Positions 43,196 to 58,100 of a stretch of DNA of 64,000 bases are shown here, in pieces; positions within the stretch are counted from its first letter, which is position 1, and each line of letters opens with the position of its first letter. The stretch comes from Allolobophora icterica (Eukaryota; Annelida; Clitellata; Crassiclitellata; Lumbricidae): assembly GCA_963556255.1 (NCBI GenBank), contig OY744611.1, positions 34,166,718 to 34,230,717 on the forward strand. The letters are read 5' to 3'. The translations under genes were made by a program, and so were the position numbers. The notes below the pieces were generated by a model. The model made no database searches, was not told where the DNA came from, and saw only the letters and a program-made list of their open reading frames with translations.

Positions 43196-46100
43196 TCACA
43201 ATGGCACTACAGAAGTCAATAGATTAGAGTATGTAAAAGCACACAAAAAGACAAAGACAGCAAGACAGAAATAGCAAGAGGCACAGGCAGACAAACAGAT
43301 GCACAAAAGACCCACGTCGATTGCAGAAGACGAAACTTCAATCGGTTTTTGATCGATGAGGAACTTAACGTCTCGATCTCGATCCTCCTGCAGTGCCACT
43401 ACAGCTTGCATTAACTCAGTGTAATGTGGATTGCGTGAACTTGCAAAATATTCTGAAATTACAACAAGACATCTCAAGAAAGGAAAAATCACAGTGAAAA
43501 ACAACACAAAATGTTCAGAAATTTGAGAAGCCCACTACAACTACAAGCTCATCACATTTCTATACATGTGAACCTATTGTTGTTCTAAAACTCTAACATC
43601 AGTAAGGCTAATGCAAAATACTTTGGGAGTTACATTACAGGGCCACAGAAATGCACACACAAATATATATATATACATTGTAGTTCCATGTAAACACTCA
43701 AAATTAACAGTAAATGTGAGGCTACGGCAATATTTAGAGTCCCCTACTGAAATATGTGAATGCCAGTAACACCACCACATTGAAGTTGGCTGGATACTAC
43801 TGGGAGTTAGTTGAACTATCTCCTAGGATTCAGCTTTCAACACCCTTTGGCATCCTGTGAAAGAATCAACTGTGTTTTAATAGGCTATGCTCCATAACAT
43901 GCTCTACGGTCCCACAAATTCTTTTCAATGCACTGCAACCATGGACTGCAGTTTAGCTTTGTGGCGATCATCGACTCATACCTTATGGATAACAAATATG
44001 ACTCACTACAGTAGTTTCTAGATTAGATAAAAAAAACATAATCTATCCTCCATAGTCTGTCTTCCGGTCTCTGGGACCTCATGGACCTTGACCAGTTAGG
44101 ATTTGGATATTGGAAAGCAGTAATGCATTTGCGTCAAATGATATCTTGCACAGAAGCTTAGATTTCATTACTGTAGTTACTGTCACAAGAAAACTCTAAA
44201 TCACATGTACTACACAGCTCTTTTGAGAAGTCCTTCAAATATAATTCAAACCTGAATGTGTGACGTGCTGGGAAAGAGTACGAGCTAGCGTTAATCGAAC
44301 ATTTGGAATGACGTCACTATGTAGCAAGAGCAGCGTTGGCAGGAATTCTTCTGCAAAGCGTTCTTCTGTCGTCGATTTGTCTTGCAGGATACAGTGACAT
44401 ATACGCACATACCTGGATAGGTTAATTAAAACAGGCATTTATAGCAATAATATAACGATTTTATTACAACTATCATAATACTAATTAATATCATTAATAA
44501 TAATGATCAGTGCTTTTTTCTGGGAAAAAAGGTTCCGGAACGGAAAAATTGGTTCCGGAACGGAACAATTATGGGCGGGCTAAAATCGCAAAAAAAACGG
44601 GATTGGGGGTTGGGAGGGGTCTCAATAAACACTGAAAACAGTTCAAAACACTGAAATTACGTTTAAAGTAACTAAATTATTGTTTTTATTTTTAAAATAA
44701 GTAAATTATTGTTAGTAGCTGAAAAAAGGTGCCGGAACGCCGTTCCGGCTAAAAAAAAGCACTGATAATAATTATTGTAGCTACAACTCCTTCTACTAAT
44801 ACTAGCAGTATGACTATAATAACAATAGTTTTAGCAATTACGGTACGGTTTGCAGTTTCTTACATTTGGCGTTTGATACAGGAACTACTCTGGGCAAACT
44901 GTTCGTTGACTTCGGCCAGGTAACTCAGCCACATCTTTCTTCCCTCTCCACCCATTTCTTCCGCCTCAGCCAGTCGCTTCAAGATCCGACTCAACTGGAA
45001 AAGAATCAGCAGAGCAAATTTCATCAGGTTGTAGCTTAGGCAACATATGCAGATTTTTATTATAATTTGTAAGTCAGAGAAAGCTTATGCACACTACGGC
45101 TCACAAACCGACTTACTTATTATAGTTATATAATAATACAATAATACAATGTCATGGCCAGGAAAGCATTAGATCGCGGTTCGATACCCGTAATCCCTCT
45201 CTAGGGCAGCGCCTTGCATGGCTGCCAAACCGCGTGTTTAATTAAGATCTTGATTGTACTGTTTCAATGTAATCTTCCTGCGTCCCAGTTTGAATGAATA
45301 AAGATTATTATTATTATTATTAATATTTAGATTTAATATGAATATTCACAAGTAAAAGGAAGCTCACGCTCGCTATATAGCTTATGCACCTATCAATTTA
45401 TTACTATATATACTCAGATTCAGCCCACTCAAAACTGAATATTAATAAGCCAGGGGATAGATGTGAAAGTGATACTTACCACTCGAAGCGCAGCAAGCCT
45501 GACCTGGGCGACTCGGTCTTCCGAAAGGTGAAGAGCGATTGGTCGGATATGTTCGTGAACATCGACGGCCGTAAAGAGATCCAGAAGCAGGTAGAGCTGC
45601 CTTTAGCATGCAAAACACGTGCAAACTATTAATGAGTTATCATTAATCGAGTCATCAATATTTAAATTTTTTACCGCTCAATGGGGGGACAGTCGAGCAG
45701 TTACATTTATCGTTAACTCACATTCACGAGTAAATAATTTAATTAATTAACATTAATTAGTACTCAGTAATGTTGAAAACATATTACATGCATTAATCAT
45801 AAGCCTGCAGACGAATTTGACATTTTTATTGATCAATAACATTAATTAGGTTGGCGACTAACTACCTCACAATAGTAAGCTTTCTGTTTGACCAATATTT
45901 TAATTGCACTGACTTTCTCTTATAAATAAGGCTATTTATGAATGTCAAATAAAGTATCACATTTGGTAAGGGCTTATCTCAACATTAGAATTGATTGCAT
46001 TAAGTCTGGTACTTTGTTAAGAAGATGCTAAATAGTAGTTGTTAATTTCGATCAGATTGGTGTTCACCTCTCAAAGCCCAGACATTCTCACAAGAAATAA

Positions 46101-49100
46101 GAAGAGATGTAAAGTAAGTAGAAATTCCTAGACCAAACTACAGCCTTGATTCTACATAATGTAATTCCATGTACTTGTTTATTTATTTTTGGTATAGTAT
46201 TATTATTAAGAACCTCTCAGCAGTGCCTACCCTCTCAACTCAGCCTTGCATGTACCATTAAAAGTGGCTAAACGCAAGTTCCCAGATGAGAATGTGCCTG
46301 CCTACCTTGCCAGCTCTTCTCGAAACCTCCAGTTCCGGCTGTTGTCCGTTTTAAGAAGTTCGGCGATCTTCATCAAATATTCATGCCGGGCTTCGACGGA
46401 TAGCAACTGTCAAATTGCACATAATATGAGTGGTTAAAGAATTCCATTCGAGTAGACCATTACTTGAAAATGTGGTTTTGACCGAACAGGGTTATATCAG
46501 TTTGGATTGGAATAAACAGGACTGGACAATGTGAAGTATTGGTTCAATGGATATTGACTAAATGGAACTTAATTAGGTTAGGTTTGATTGATATAGATCA
46601 AATCAGTTTAGATAGATTGGATAGGGTTAGATTAAGTTTGGTTAGTTTGGACTGAGTTAGATTGAGCTCAGTTAGATCAGTCTGGACATTGCTTAAATGG
46701 GATTCGATTGAGTTGGGTTCGACTGTGTTGGGTTGCATTGAGGTGGGTTTGATTCAGCTGGTTGAAATCAGGTTTTTGTTTGACTAGGTAAGTTCATATT
46801 AGATAATAACCATCTCAGACCAGACAACACCAGACAAAGACAAGCTCTAACCAGACCAATGAGCCTAAATCAGATAAAACCAGCATGAAATACACAAGTC
46901 AAAATGAAACGTCTTCCCTTCAACATTCATTCATTCGATTTGTCCAACGATCACAATTCTCGACTGTAGATAGTTTCACCTGAAGCAACCACTGATTGAT
47001 CCTTGTGCATTTTGGTAACGGCGCTACAGAAGTTATTCGATTAGGCTAGATTAGATTAAGCCCTCAAGTGGACTTGTTTAACACATTATGATTTTTACCA
47101 CAGGTTCATTTGAAGCAACCGATTATCGATGCATTGGGCATGGGGAGGGGGGATAGAGTAGTGGTAACACTCATGGCCAGGAGAGCATAAGGTACGCGGA
47201 TCGACTCCCGTAACCCCCATCTAGGGCGGCGCCTTGCATGGCTGCCAAACCGTGTGTTAATTAAGATATTGATTGTACTTTCATGTTTCAATGTAATCTT
47301 ACTGCGTCTGTCGGTTTGAAATAATAAAGAATATAATTATTATTATTATTATTATAATAGCCTTACAATAACTATACTGCAGAAGTCATTAGATTAGATT
47401 TACAGCAATGTTCCTGTGGAGTGAGGCAGCTTGACCTCACCTTCAGAAAGTCGGCCAGGTGTTTCAGGACACCGATCCTCACTTCGTCAAGGTCGTTCAG
47501 GAAACCATCAAACACTGGGACAAGATCACGGCTTGTGATCTCCTCACCTACGATCATCGCCAGCTCGTGGATCGAAAACGCCAGCGTTCGCCGGACCTTC
47601 CACTGCAAGATCAAACCACACTAGAGTTTTCATTAATGTATGTACATATGAACATATTCATTCACTCATAGAAATACCGCAGGCGGTCATAGAAGTGTTA
47701 GAGGAAGAGCTAGGAAGTAAGCGCAACTCAGGAGGGAGGCCATTCCATATGGTCGGGCCAACCACTGAGAAGGCGTGGGTTTGCATAATAGCAGTACAGG
47801 CAAACAGGACTGAGAGCACCCCAGCCCCGCCGAGTGAAGGACGCAAGCAGTCCGAAAGAGGTTCAGCAAGTAAGATGGTGAGAGACCCAGTTGACACTGC
47901 CTTATGCATGGATGTAAGTAAGCATACATAAATGTACACACTTACGCATGTGTGTAACAGGCTATTTATATAGCACTTGTTAGGATTCTCATAAAGGTGC
48001 TATGCTGGAGAGACACATCAAATGAAAAGTAATTTCCCTTGGAGGAGCAAAATAAACCTTCACGTGCAAAGCATGGAGCACAATGAACATTCATAAACTC
48101 ATGGACAATCAAAATGAATATTGATAAACACAGAAGGACAGTATATATAAAATATTCACTCAGCTTGGACATTCTACCAATGCACATCAGCGTTAATGAT
48201 AACCCTTTCCTAGGCATATGATACGTATCACAAATCTGATATCAATATTCTTCCTATGCATATAAATATTAATCATTCCTTACATGACAAAGCATTACGA
48301 GTATTTATTCACATGAGAAGAATACCCAAAAACGAATGATTCTATATTTATGAGTCTGATGGATTTTGACAGATTCTGTCCAATCCGTTGCCAAATTGGA
48401 TCAGATCGGCTAACCTGCACATCGGCAGCAAGAGTGGTGTACAGATTCTTGAGGGAGGGCCAGTTTCTTCGACCCAGAGTGTAGGCAACCGCTGGGAGGC
48501 TGTAGGCACAGTGCCTTGTGATTTCACCATCAACCTTCTGAGCACAGGATGGATCCATCATGCTCAGGTATTGCTCAAGGAGATCGCGAGGCACAACACT
48601 CTAAAAAGAAACACAGGAATCAGGTAAAAGCAGCAATATCATCACATAATGTATAAAGTACGGTACAGTCCAAGTTAATACCGGTAATACAGCAAAACTT
48701 CGTTATATTCGAGATCCGAAATAAGCAAGATAGATACACGCATAAAGGTGAAAGGTAAGGAATAAACAGTAGGTAAAACTATTAAGGTAATTGAAATTTG
48801 TTGGTGGGAAGATCAGATGGTGAGATTGACGATAAGCCTGAGAAAATGAAGCCACAACACAGTAGCACTTCACACCCATGGCTGCTTTGTGTAATTCCTT
48901 ATATGCCGAGGCCAAGAAAATAAAGTCACACCCAAGGCTGTTTCTCAGGGCTACCTCAAGTTCTTTTTCTTTTGGGATTCAACACTCACAGAGGAGTCTC
49001 CTCTGACAATTCTTGACAATTTACTGTTACTTCCACTTCGCAACCAGCTCCAGTGTTAGCTCAACAGACAGCACTTCTGTAAAAACGCAGTACAAACCTG

Positions 49101-52100
49101 TTCATAGATGGCAATATCATCACACGGTAAGTTCTTGGCGGCAGCAACGAGTTCCTGCACCTCTTCCTCGTCCACCTCAACACTGCTTTCGAGACTGTTC
49201 TCCTCACCAACTACAGCACAACACAGAAAATTCCTGCTGCAAGACTGGGTGAATTAACCATTAGAAAAGGACCTACACAAATTTAGTGAATGAATTAAAT
49301 ATACCAGGCCTTCGATATAACACTTGTCAACACAGTTGTAGCAATGGATAACAAATTTAATTATGCACATGTCATCTATTGAAGAAAACTCGCATAGTAT
49401 GCCTAGCTTGCTGAGCTGATTGCTTCTCTTGTCATTGGCCATTTGCATAGTATACCAATTCAGCTGGGATACACGACTTGGTATACTATGCAATGTTGTA
49501 TTTCTACACGACTTTTGCTGGTACAAAGCTCTATAAGGTGTGCAAGAGACTAAGGTTTAGACTTGAGATTCATCTGCTGCCCACTTTACGCTGGCTTCGT
49601 GTTTCCTCATCCACTGCATCTCTCCAATGTATTCATGACTTTTAACTGCCCTTCACAAACAATGATTCATGCCTTGTGCAATATGATAATAGCCACATAG
49701 AAGCTATTAGATTAGATCAGATGAATAAAGTATAGAGGGGCTACATAAATTCTGTTAATTTAAATACAATAGGACAAACTGATCATTAGCGGAGTCAAAT
49801 GAACTCAGTAAGCAAGAAAAGCAGAATCAACTGAAGACATAAGACAGAGTAGTAATTATAAATCCAGAAAAGAAAGAAGTTGTTGAGTTTCCTTTATCCA
49901 TCAACTGATCAAAGCACCATGTTGGGAGTGCCTCTAAGGAGTTTCTCCTGACCAGGTGCTGTACAAATTTGCGATTACAGTTATAATCACCTACCGTCCA
50001 TTGGACTGTTTTCCTCTTCGCTCGACACGTCCAACATCTCCAAGAGCGACTGGAATGTCTTCTCTGCCACGGTTTCCTCTATTGGACTGCTTGCATCATC
50101 ATCATCCAGTGGGATCTCCTCTGTTTCCGAATCATTGATCAGGGCTGAGGCGCGGCCCACGCCTTCGCTATCAATCTCTCCTTCTGGACGTTGCAGATCT
50201 TTCTCAACAATTTCATCACATTCCATCGGTGTTTCATCTTTACCCACGTCTGGAAAACTGTTCGTGTCGGATAGGCTAGAGGTAGAATCTGCCACCAAAT
50301 TTCCTAAGATGCCTCTGTTTTCAGAAATTCCCATCTGCCCCGCATTGGACGAGTTGTTAATGCTTTCCTGCTCAACTTGTTTACTTTCTGGGGTTTCCGC
50401 ATCACCTATGACCAACAAATGCTGCATTGGTCCATTCTCGAGTGTTGCACTTTCGATGGGTTTGCATTCAGTAACCCCAAACTCTATAGAGCTCGAGTCC
50501 TCAATCTGTGTTTTCATCTTGGCGGCCTCTGTGGCATGATCACCACAGAGATGAGACACAGAATCGCGCAACTTTGAACTCACTGAACTGCAAGAATCGT
50601 CACAGTTTGTAGACGCACTCACAACAAGGCAGCTCTCCACACATCGCTTGACGACATCATCACTGATAACTTCTGGACAGCTTGCACTCTCAAACTCTGG
50701 AACGAGCTGGCGCCAAAAGTTCGACGACCCAAACTCTGATTCCTCTTTCTTAGCGCTAAGTGCGGCATCGTCATCCTCATTTGCCAGTGCCGAGTCAAGT
50801 TTCTGCACGTCGATCGAGTCTGCACTCACAGAAACTTTTTCTTCTACTTTACTCTCAATGTTTTGGCTATTTACCTCATCATTTGAATTCCCTACTGCTT
50901 TTTCATCCTTGACCTGGTTTTCACTCCCTGATTGACCTTCCTCACTTCTTAATCCATCCGAATGATGTTCGGAGGCGACGAAGTTGTTCTGCGTTGGTCC
51001 CGCATCATTGGCAATTGTATCCTTGTCGATTTCCTTCCCGGTTTCTTTGCCATTTTCCTCGGGAGGCTGCGTTTCTACTAAACCGCTAATGTCAAGATGA
51101 ACATTCTCGTTTGCATAGCTAAAACCCTGAAGTAAGGTGCCAGAAAGTGTCGTCGACAGTTTCTGACAATCACCAATAAAACCAAACGTTGCACCAGCCG
51201 TGCCGTCGAGCAGCTCGCTCGGACAGTGGCTTGGGCTGCGAAGAATATCAAGCTCCCTTGACTTTGTCATAGGGATCGGTGGCAAATGCATACTGAGGTT
51301 GGCTGATGATGAATTAAGTGGAACTGTGTCAAGAGACGAAGTGTCCTTGAAAATGGAAATGTCTGTGCCTTCTTCTGAGTGCAGCGACTCACCATTTCTT
51401 CTCCTAAAATATGTAATATCAATATTAAAAAAGATAAAAAAAAGAGCAGGAAAACAATGCATTCACCAGAATGCATTTGTTTAAACAATTTTGAAAGTGA
51501 TTGTTTTGTACGACACAAGGTGTGGTATGCTAGTGTATGGTAAGTTAAGGTAATGCAGAGTACAATAACACACGGTAGGGTTAGGTGTGGTAGGGTAAGG
51601 TTAAATACAGTAGCGTAGGAGAAGGTACTTCAAATTATGGTGAGGTATGGTGAAGTATCATAAGACATGAATGACATGGTAAAGTATGGTACAGTAGGAT
51701 AAGGTAGTTTGTAAGACAAGGCAACGTGTACTGTGGTAAATTATTGTCCGGGATGTAGACAAGACATGGTAAAGTTATGCAAGGCATAGCACGTCAAGTA
51801 TGGTGGGATAGCCATGTGTGCAAAACATTCGAGAGGTATTTCAATCACATTAAGTGTCCATACACCGAACATCACTCTACTTTGCATTGCCATACCATGC
51901 TTAACCTTACCTGACCCTACCAAGCTTTACAACTCATCTAACCCTGCCTTGCCTCACTCACCTATCCTTTTCTTTCCTAAATTTTACCTGAGCTCGCCAT
52001 ACCTAGCCTAGGGTTTCTGTGCCTAAACTTGCCCTAATAAGGAAATAGTCTTAATCCACCCACAGCATTTCTGGAATGGCAGAAGGCTCAGAAAGAACGA

Positions 52101-55100
52101 GGATCCCATCGTCCGTCAATCGCAATCCTGTGGCGTCTGGATCCGCAAATGTCGAGATGAAGGCCCCAAGGACTTCAAAAGCAGCCATTCGAACCTACAC
52201 AATTAAAATACATCATTTTGATCAGATAGAGGCTAGATTAGAGTATTAACTTCGATTAGGTTAGATGCACTTTGATTCGATGATTAATTTTATAAAATCA
52301 GAAGAAGGGTAATTATTTAATTTGGCAAGATAATTTAGTTACTTCGCTCAGGTTAGATAGGAGAATATTTGCTTATTCAATCAGATTTGGTTTAAGAATT
52401 TATTTACTTGATTTTATTTGATTAGGTTAAACAAGATCAGATAACATTAGGTTAGAGTGATTGTTTAGTTTGATCTGAATAGGACAGAACAGATTGCAGT
52501 AAACTAATCTATGGTACTCAATTGAAATAAGGTAGATTAAATTGAGAATGCACTGGTAAGATTAAAGCATTTATTTAATTTGATCGGGTTGGATTAATCG
52601 GCTTAAATCAGGTTAGGTCATTAGAATAATTTAGAGGGTTAGGTTTAAACAGGTTAACAAGGATATATTGCCACCGAATTAGGTTAGATTGTAACTCACC
52701 CAGCGAGACTGGTCAGAGACGAGGTTGATGAAGGCCCTGGAGAGGTGGGAGTGGCGAACAGAGGCCGAACAGACAAGCGAGACCTGCATGAAACACTCAG
52801 TGCATGCCTTCCGCACACCCCAGATGCTGTCCCCACACAACCGGAAGAACTTTTCCAGCTGCAATGAAGCAAAGACAACAATTACATCTCACTGCTTAGG
52901 ACTGGAAATTGGGAACTAAATTGTATCTTATCATCGCTGTATCTCTCCTTGTCTTACCTTATACAACCTTACCTTAACTAACTTCAATCAACTTATCTTA
53001 CCTCATCTTATCTTACTTACCTCACCTCACCTCGTCATAATACAACCAGATCTTACTTTTCTTATCACAGTTGAAAACCTACCTTACTTACTATGTAATT
53101 CCTAGCATCTGTTCCCACAATTGACATTGTAAACCATCCTAGAAGTAACACCCTACTGACAATGCTATATAAACAGTCGTCATTACAATTACCTTACCTT
53201 ACCTTACTTTACCTAACAATGCCCGGCCCAAAGTAAACAGAATGGCTTCTCACCAACACGCTTTCTGTTCTCTCACGGCCCATGACCTGGCAGACGACAC
53301 CAAAGCTCACTGCACAGACCTACAGCAAACCACCAGCAACTGAATTACATCAACAAATAATAATAATCACCACAACAAAACTAATAACAATAGAAGTCAT
53401 AAAAAGATATTTAATTAGATACGGTGGCACCAAAGGGCCCGTCTTTGCCATGTCACCCACCCGAATTACTACCCTATACCTGAATATATGCATGAAACAT
53501 TGCTGGCTTCCTGTGAAGGAACAGATTCAACACACATCAAAGAGCTGTGTTCCAATGTTGAGTCGGCTTGATCGTTGATCACAACATTCTGCTGCCTGTG
53601 CAGATTTACAGGTTAATCCCCAGGCTTTCTCGCACATCAGACCTTACTCTTGGAACAGTCTTACTTTAAACATACACAGGATTATTACAACTGATTCGGC
53701 TCAACCGTTTTCTGCTTACTTGAAGTCACAGTTCGATCAATTAGACAGCCACATAAGCGGCGGTTTTGGCATGTGCTTGAAATGCACTATATAACCCGTT
53801 ACATTACATACATAATAAATAATATGTAAAAAATATTATATTTTAACTGTCATGAAGTTATAATTTAAATAAGATAATTTCATACAGGCCTACTATCTGA
53901 GTAGATACCTTAAAGGGGTGCTACATAAATTTCCATTGATTAATTGATTGATTGCAGTGATGGTCAAGATTAAGAATTACAGACCCAAAAACAGTTAATA
54001 AGAATAACTGGCTTTAAAAACAAGAAAAATAATAATTGAACATAATTTCAGAACATTTGTCTACCATAATAAGTTAAGAAAAATACCCGTAAATACATAC
54101 TACTACTGAAACCAATCCTAACCTCCATGCTAAAGAAAAGTGATCAACATTAACATCGTAAACAACATTCTGCACCTCAAAACTTGGGCAATCTGATCTA
54201 ATCGAACGTAACCTAATCAGTGGAATTCTATGGCATCATTTTCATGATGCATCAATTCAATTGTAAGTTCCAGTGAAACCATAGTCAAAAATCGTAGTCT
54301 GTCCAAGGGCAGCCTTGGTCGTCAAAATCCAACACGTACGGGAACCACACGTCTAGCTAAGGTGGGTGCAAGTAACATAGCCAGATAATAATATAGAGCC
54401 TTCACAAAAACGTACCTTGCGTATCTGGAAGATGGGATCAGTGCATAAGTTAAGAAAGTGCTCCAGAAAAAGCTGATTCATGATTTCAGGACCAACAATT
54501 GGCGCCAACTTACAGATCAGCTGAAACACATCACATGTCATTATGGCCACAGGAACAATGCATGCTTAGGTAAGGCAAGGTAAAGAAAGATAAAGTAAGC
54601 TATGTTAAACTAAGGAAAGGTACTATAACGTAACAAAATGCTATAGGTAAAGTAAGGTAAGGTATGCTAAGGTACACATCAAGGTAAAGTACTTGCCTTA
54701 TCTTACCATACCTTGCCTAACAGTGGTAAGGTAATGTAAGGCACCTACCTTACTCTCCATTAAAATAAGGTAGTGCAAAGTAAGTTATGCTGGGGTAAGT
54801 TAACGTAAAGAATGGTAATGCGAGGCAAGGTAAGATCAGTGGAGGTATGAATCTGGACATTTTCATAGCACCTTCTAAGAACCTCTCAGAAGGTAAGGCA
54901 GTGCATGGCTAGGAGTCAATCAATCAATCCATCAGATGCTTCACATTCCTTCCTGTGATTTTCACTTGTCACTTTCACATCAATTGATAATGCAGGATAT
55001 AGATTTGTTTACTTCGACAAATCAATCCATCAATCAGTTCACTCATTTGGTCAGGTCAGTCAGCCAGACAGACACCCTCCGTCTATCAACCTATATATCA

Positions 55101-58100
55101 CCTCATCCATCCAACCAGATATGATTTCACAGATACGGTACAGTCAGAATTGAAAGTAAGGCACTGAAATATAATAGTAACTGCTCACAGTTGCTCCCTC
55201 AGATCGATAATCATCTGACGAGTCAAAATCTGATAGCCTCGACACGATTGGACCGACCTGAGAAATCACCTGATCTATAATACAATTATGGCACAAAACG
55301 AAATACAGTAATATGGTCCTTTGGAAACACATCAAATACGCCTTATAAAAAAGTTGAGTTCATGCCGTATTCTAAGGTCACCTTCGAAGTCATAGCAAGC
55401 TGTAGTAAAATGATACCTGCCATATAATTATAATGCAGCTTACTATAATGTATCTAACGTAAAATATTTGTAACGTATTTTACTGTAATACTTTCAAGAC
55501 TCTATTGCAGCTCAACGTAGCTCAAAATAATTTCACATTACACATAACAGAACAACTGTAGTATAATTTCACCTAGTCAAATGCAATTGTGCATCACGTG
55601 TAACGTAGCAATGCCATATTCAAATGTCGCCCCGCTTGTAACAGTAGAATTAAGAGACTGAGAACTTCAATCCACACACCTGTTTCAATAAGTTTCTGCT
55701 CGACTAAGTCCACCAACGCCGCCTGACTTGTTTTTCGAACCTACAGTTTAAAAGCACCCACAGATATGGACTAATATCTCTACTAGGAAACACGCATGTA
55801 ATAAGTATGGATTAGATGGTATAAAAATTAGACTAGATTAGGCCAGACTGCACAACATTGATTTGATCAGACCAGTTTAACTCAACAGTATAAGATTAGC
55901 TTAGGCCAGATTATACAAGACCTCTAAAATTGAACCAGATTAGACAGATCAGTTTCAACTGGAATTGATTAGACCAGTCAGAGATCAGACTGGATTAGAT
56001 CACCTGAGACGGTTACTGTATATACAGTGACCGTCTCAGGTGACATTTGAGCAAGTCCTTCAATCTGCATTGCTTTGTGCGTTAGATCCAGAGTTACTGT
56101 AACTGCAAACGTAATAACGCAATACACAATACTGCAGGACACAATATCCGATCATGGGACGTGGTAGACGGTTGGTTAGAGCAGAGTTTCCCAAACTGTG
56201 GGTCGCGACCCAAAAGTGGGTCGCGATGCTCTGGCAATTAGGTCGCCAAATTTGTTTGAGAAACATTTATTTTTTGCAGCAACAACATTTGGCTATGATT
56301 TCGCTGTAACTAGCTGGATTGCAATAAATTGTTAACTGTATTTACCTAAGTTTCATTTTAATGCTTTAAATTTCTAAGCGCTGTAAGCAAATCCGCATAT
56401 TTCGATATCAATTTACGAAGAAAATTTGAGTACACAATGCTTAATTTTACACAGTGGGTACCGATATTGCCAAGATATTCACAAGTGGGTCGCGACCCAG
56501 AGAAGTTTGGGAACCGCTGGGTTAGAGTGCTGGCCTTGTAATGCCGAGAGCACAGTTCAAGCCTCCCATGAGACGGTTACTGTTAAGGGTTTTTGAGCAA
56601 GTCCTGTCCTCACAATTGATAACGCTATCAATTGATGCTTGGCTACTAGATAACGCTTAAAAGCATAATAATAATATAATAAAAAGATTATAGCATATTA
56701 GACATGGATTAGATCAGACTGATTATAATAGATTGAATGCAGACCTGATTATTAATATCAACCATGAACCGAAGAACAACAACTAGGATGTGAGTTTTGA
56801 ATGGATCCTGGGAGCAGCCGCCAGTGGAAAAGAGCCGCTGATTTGCTCGACAGAACTTCCCAACCTGTGCCAGTTGCTCCGAAAGTTCTGTTCGAACAAC
56901 CCCATCTGCAAGATGCAACAACAAAGAGCGTGTCATAATGCTGTCATATGATTCCACCGAGAATAATCATAATCTGCACTTTACACAGCATCACTCAAGC
57001 CCGTAATACTGCAATATTTACCTCAGAACCTTCCTCAAAGTACTCACCTCCTGCAGAACAGTATCCACCTCTGAGTACTTGCCTTCCTCAGAACAGAATT
57101 CGTCTCAGAACAGTACCCACCTCAGAACAGTACCCACCTACCTCGGAAGAGCACTAATCTCACATCACCCACATCAGTACAGTAACTACAGTACCCACCA
57201 TCCCCAGAAAATTGGCACCTCAGAAAAGTATCCACCTCAGATAACCACCCATTAAAAAACCATGCACCTCAACAGTACACCACCTGGGACGAGGGCAATT
57301 TCTAAACAAAATAAGTACACAATGAATAAAAAAAATGAACTAACAAGTACCTGGATCGTTTGCTAAGACTAACAGGGCCTTCAGTACTCGCTGTGCGTCA
57401 CTGTAATCATCCACCTGATGAAACGTCTCCAGGAGACTGCGAGCTGCCACCTGTCTGCACAGCCAACAAAACATAAATCATCGTTACTTTGAAATCCGGA
57501 AATAATAACCAATATCACACAAATACAGATGAACCATTTCATTGTTACAAAGCTATAAAATTGCCAAGGCTGGTCAGAAACACCTTCAAGAGACTCTTAC
57601 AAGGTGCTATATTATTCCGGATATTTCTATAGCACCTCTCGAAGTCAACTACTACTCAGAGGCGCTCCCGACTACAGCATTTGATACTGTGCCAGAATTT
57701 TCACGCCAAAGCGCCACGAGCAATTGCGAGTGAAGGACTTGCCCAAGGTCCGTACGCAGCGGCTAGAGTGGGATTCGAACCTGCAACCCTCTGGTCACAA
57801 GGCGCCGAACTTACCACTGAGCCACCACGCCCCACAAATATATATATAATAGCAATAATAATAATAAAATACTAATAACCTCAAAGGGGATGAAGGCTGA
57901 CCTCTCCAATAAATTTAGACTGCAATTTGAACTTGAACTGGCCATTGACTGATGTCTTGGGCATGATACAGGTGCCATATTAGTAAAAGTAATAATAATA
58001 ATAGTAATGATGATTTCTTCCAGCATCTTGCCATTGCAATTCAGCATTTCAATGCCATTCCCTTCCATGGCACTGTTGCCATGCCTGAACTTGACTAGAT

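Noticed and set aside
43196..43330. A C-terminal membrane segment in PPP4R1
   Set aside because: The hydrophobic run is the translation of a TCTG-rich simple repeat and ends in a dispersed repeat. PPP4R1 is a soluble scaffold, so I treat it as a translation artefact or UTR until transcripts say otherwise.
46441..46800. Interstitial telomeric repeat (TTAGG/TTAGGG-like)
   Set aside because: The words are too heterogeneous, with no run of three or more exact telomeric units.
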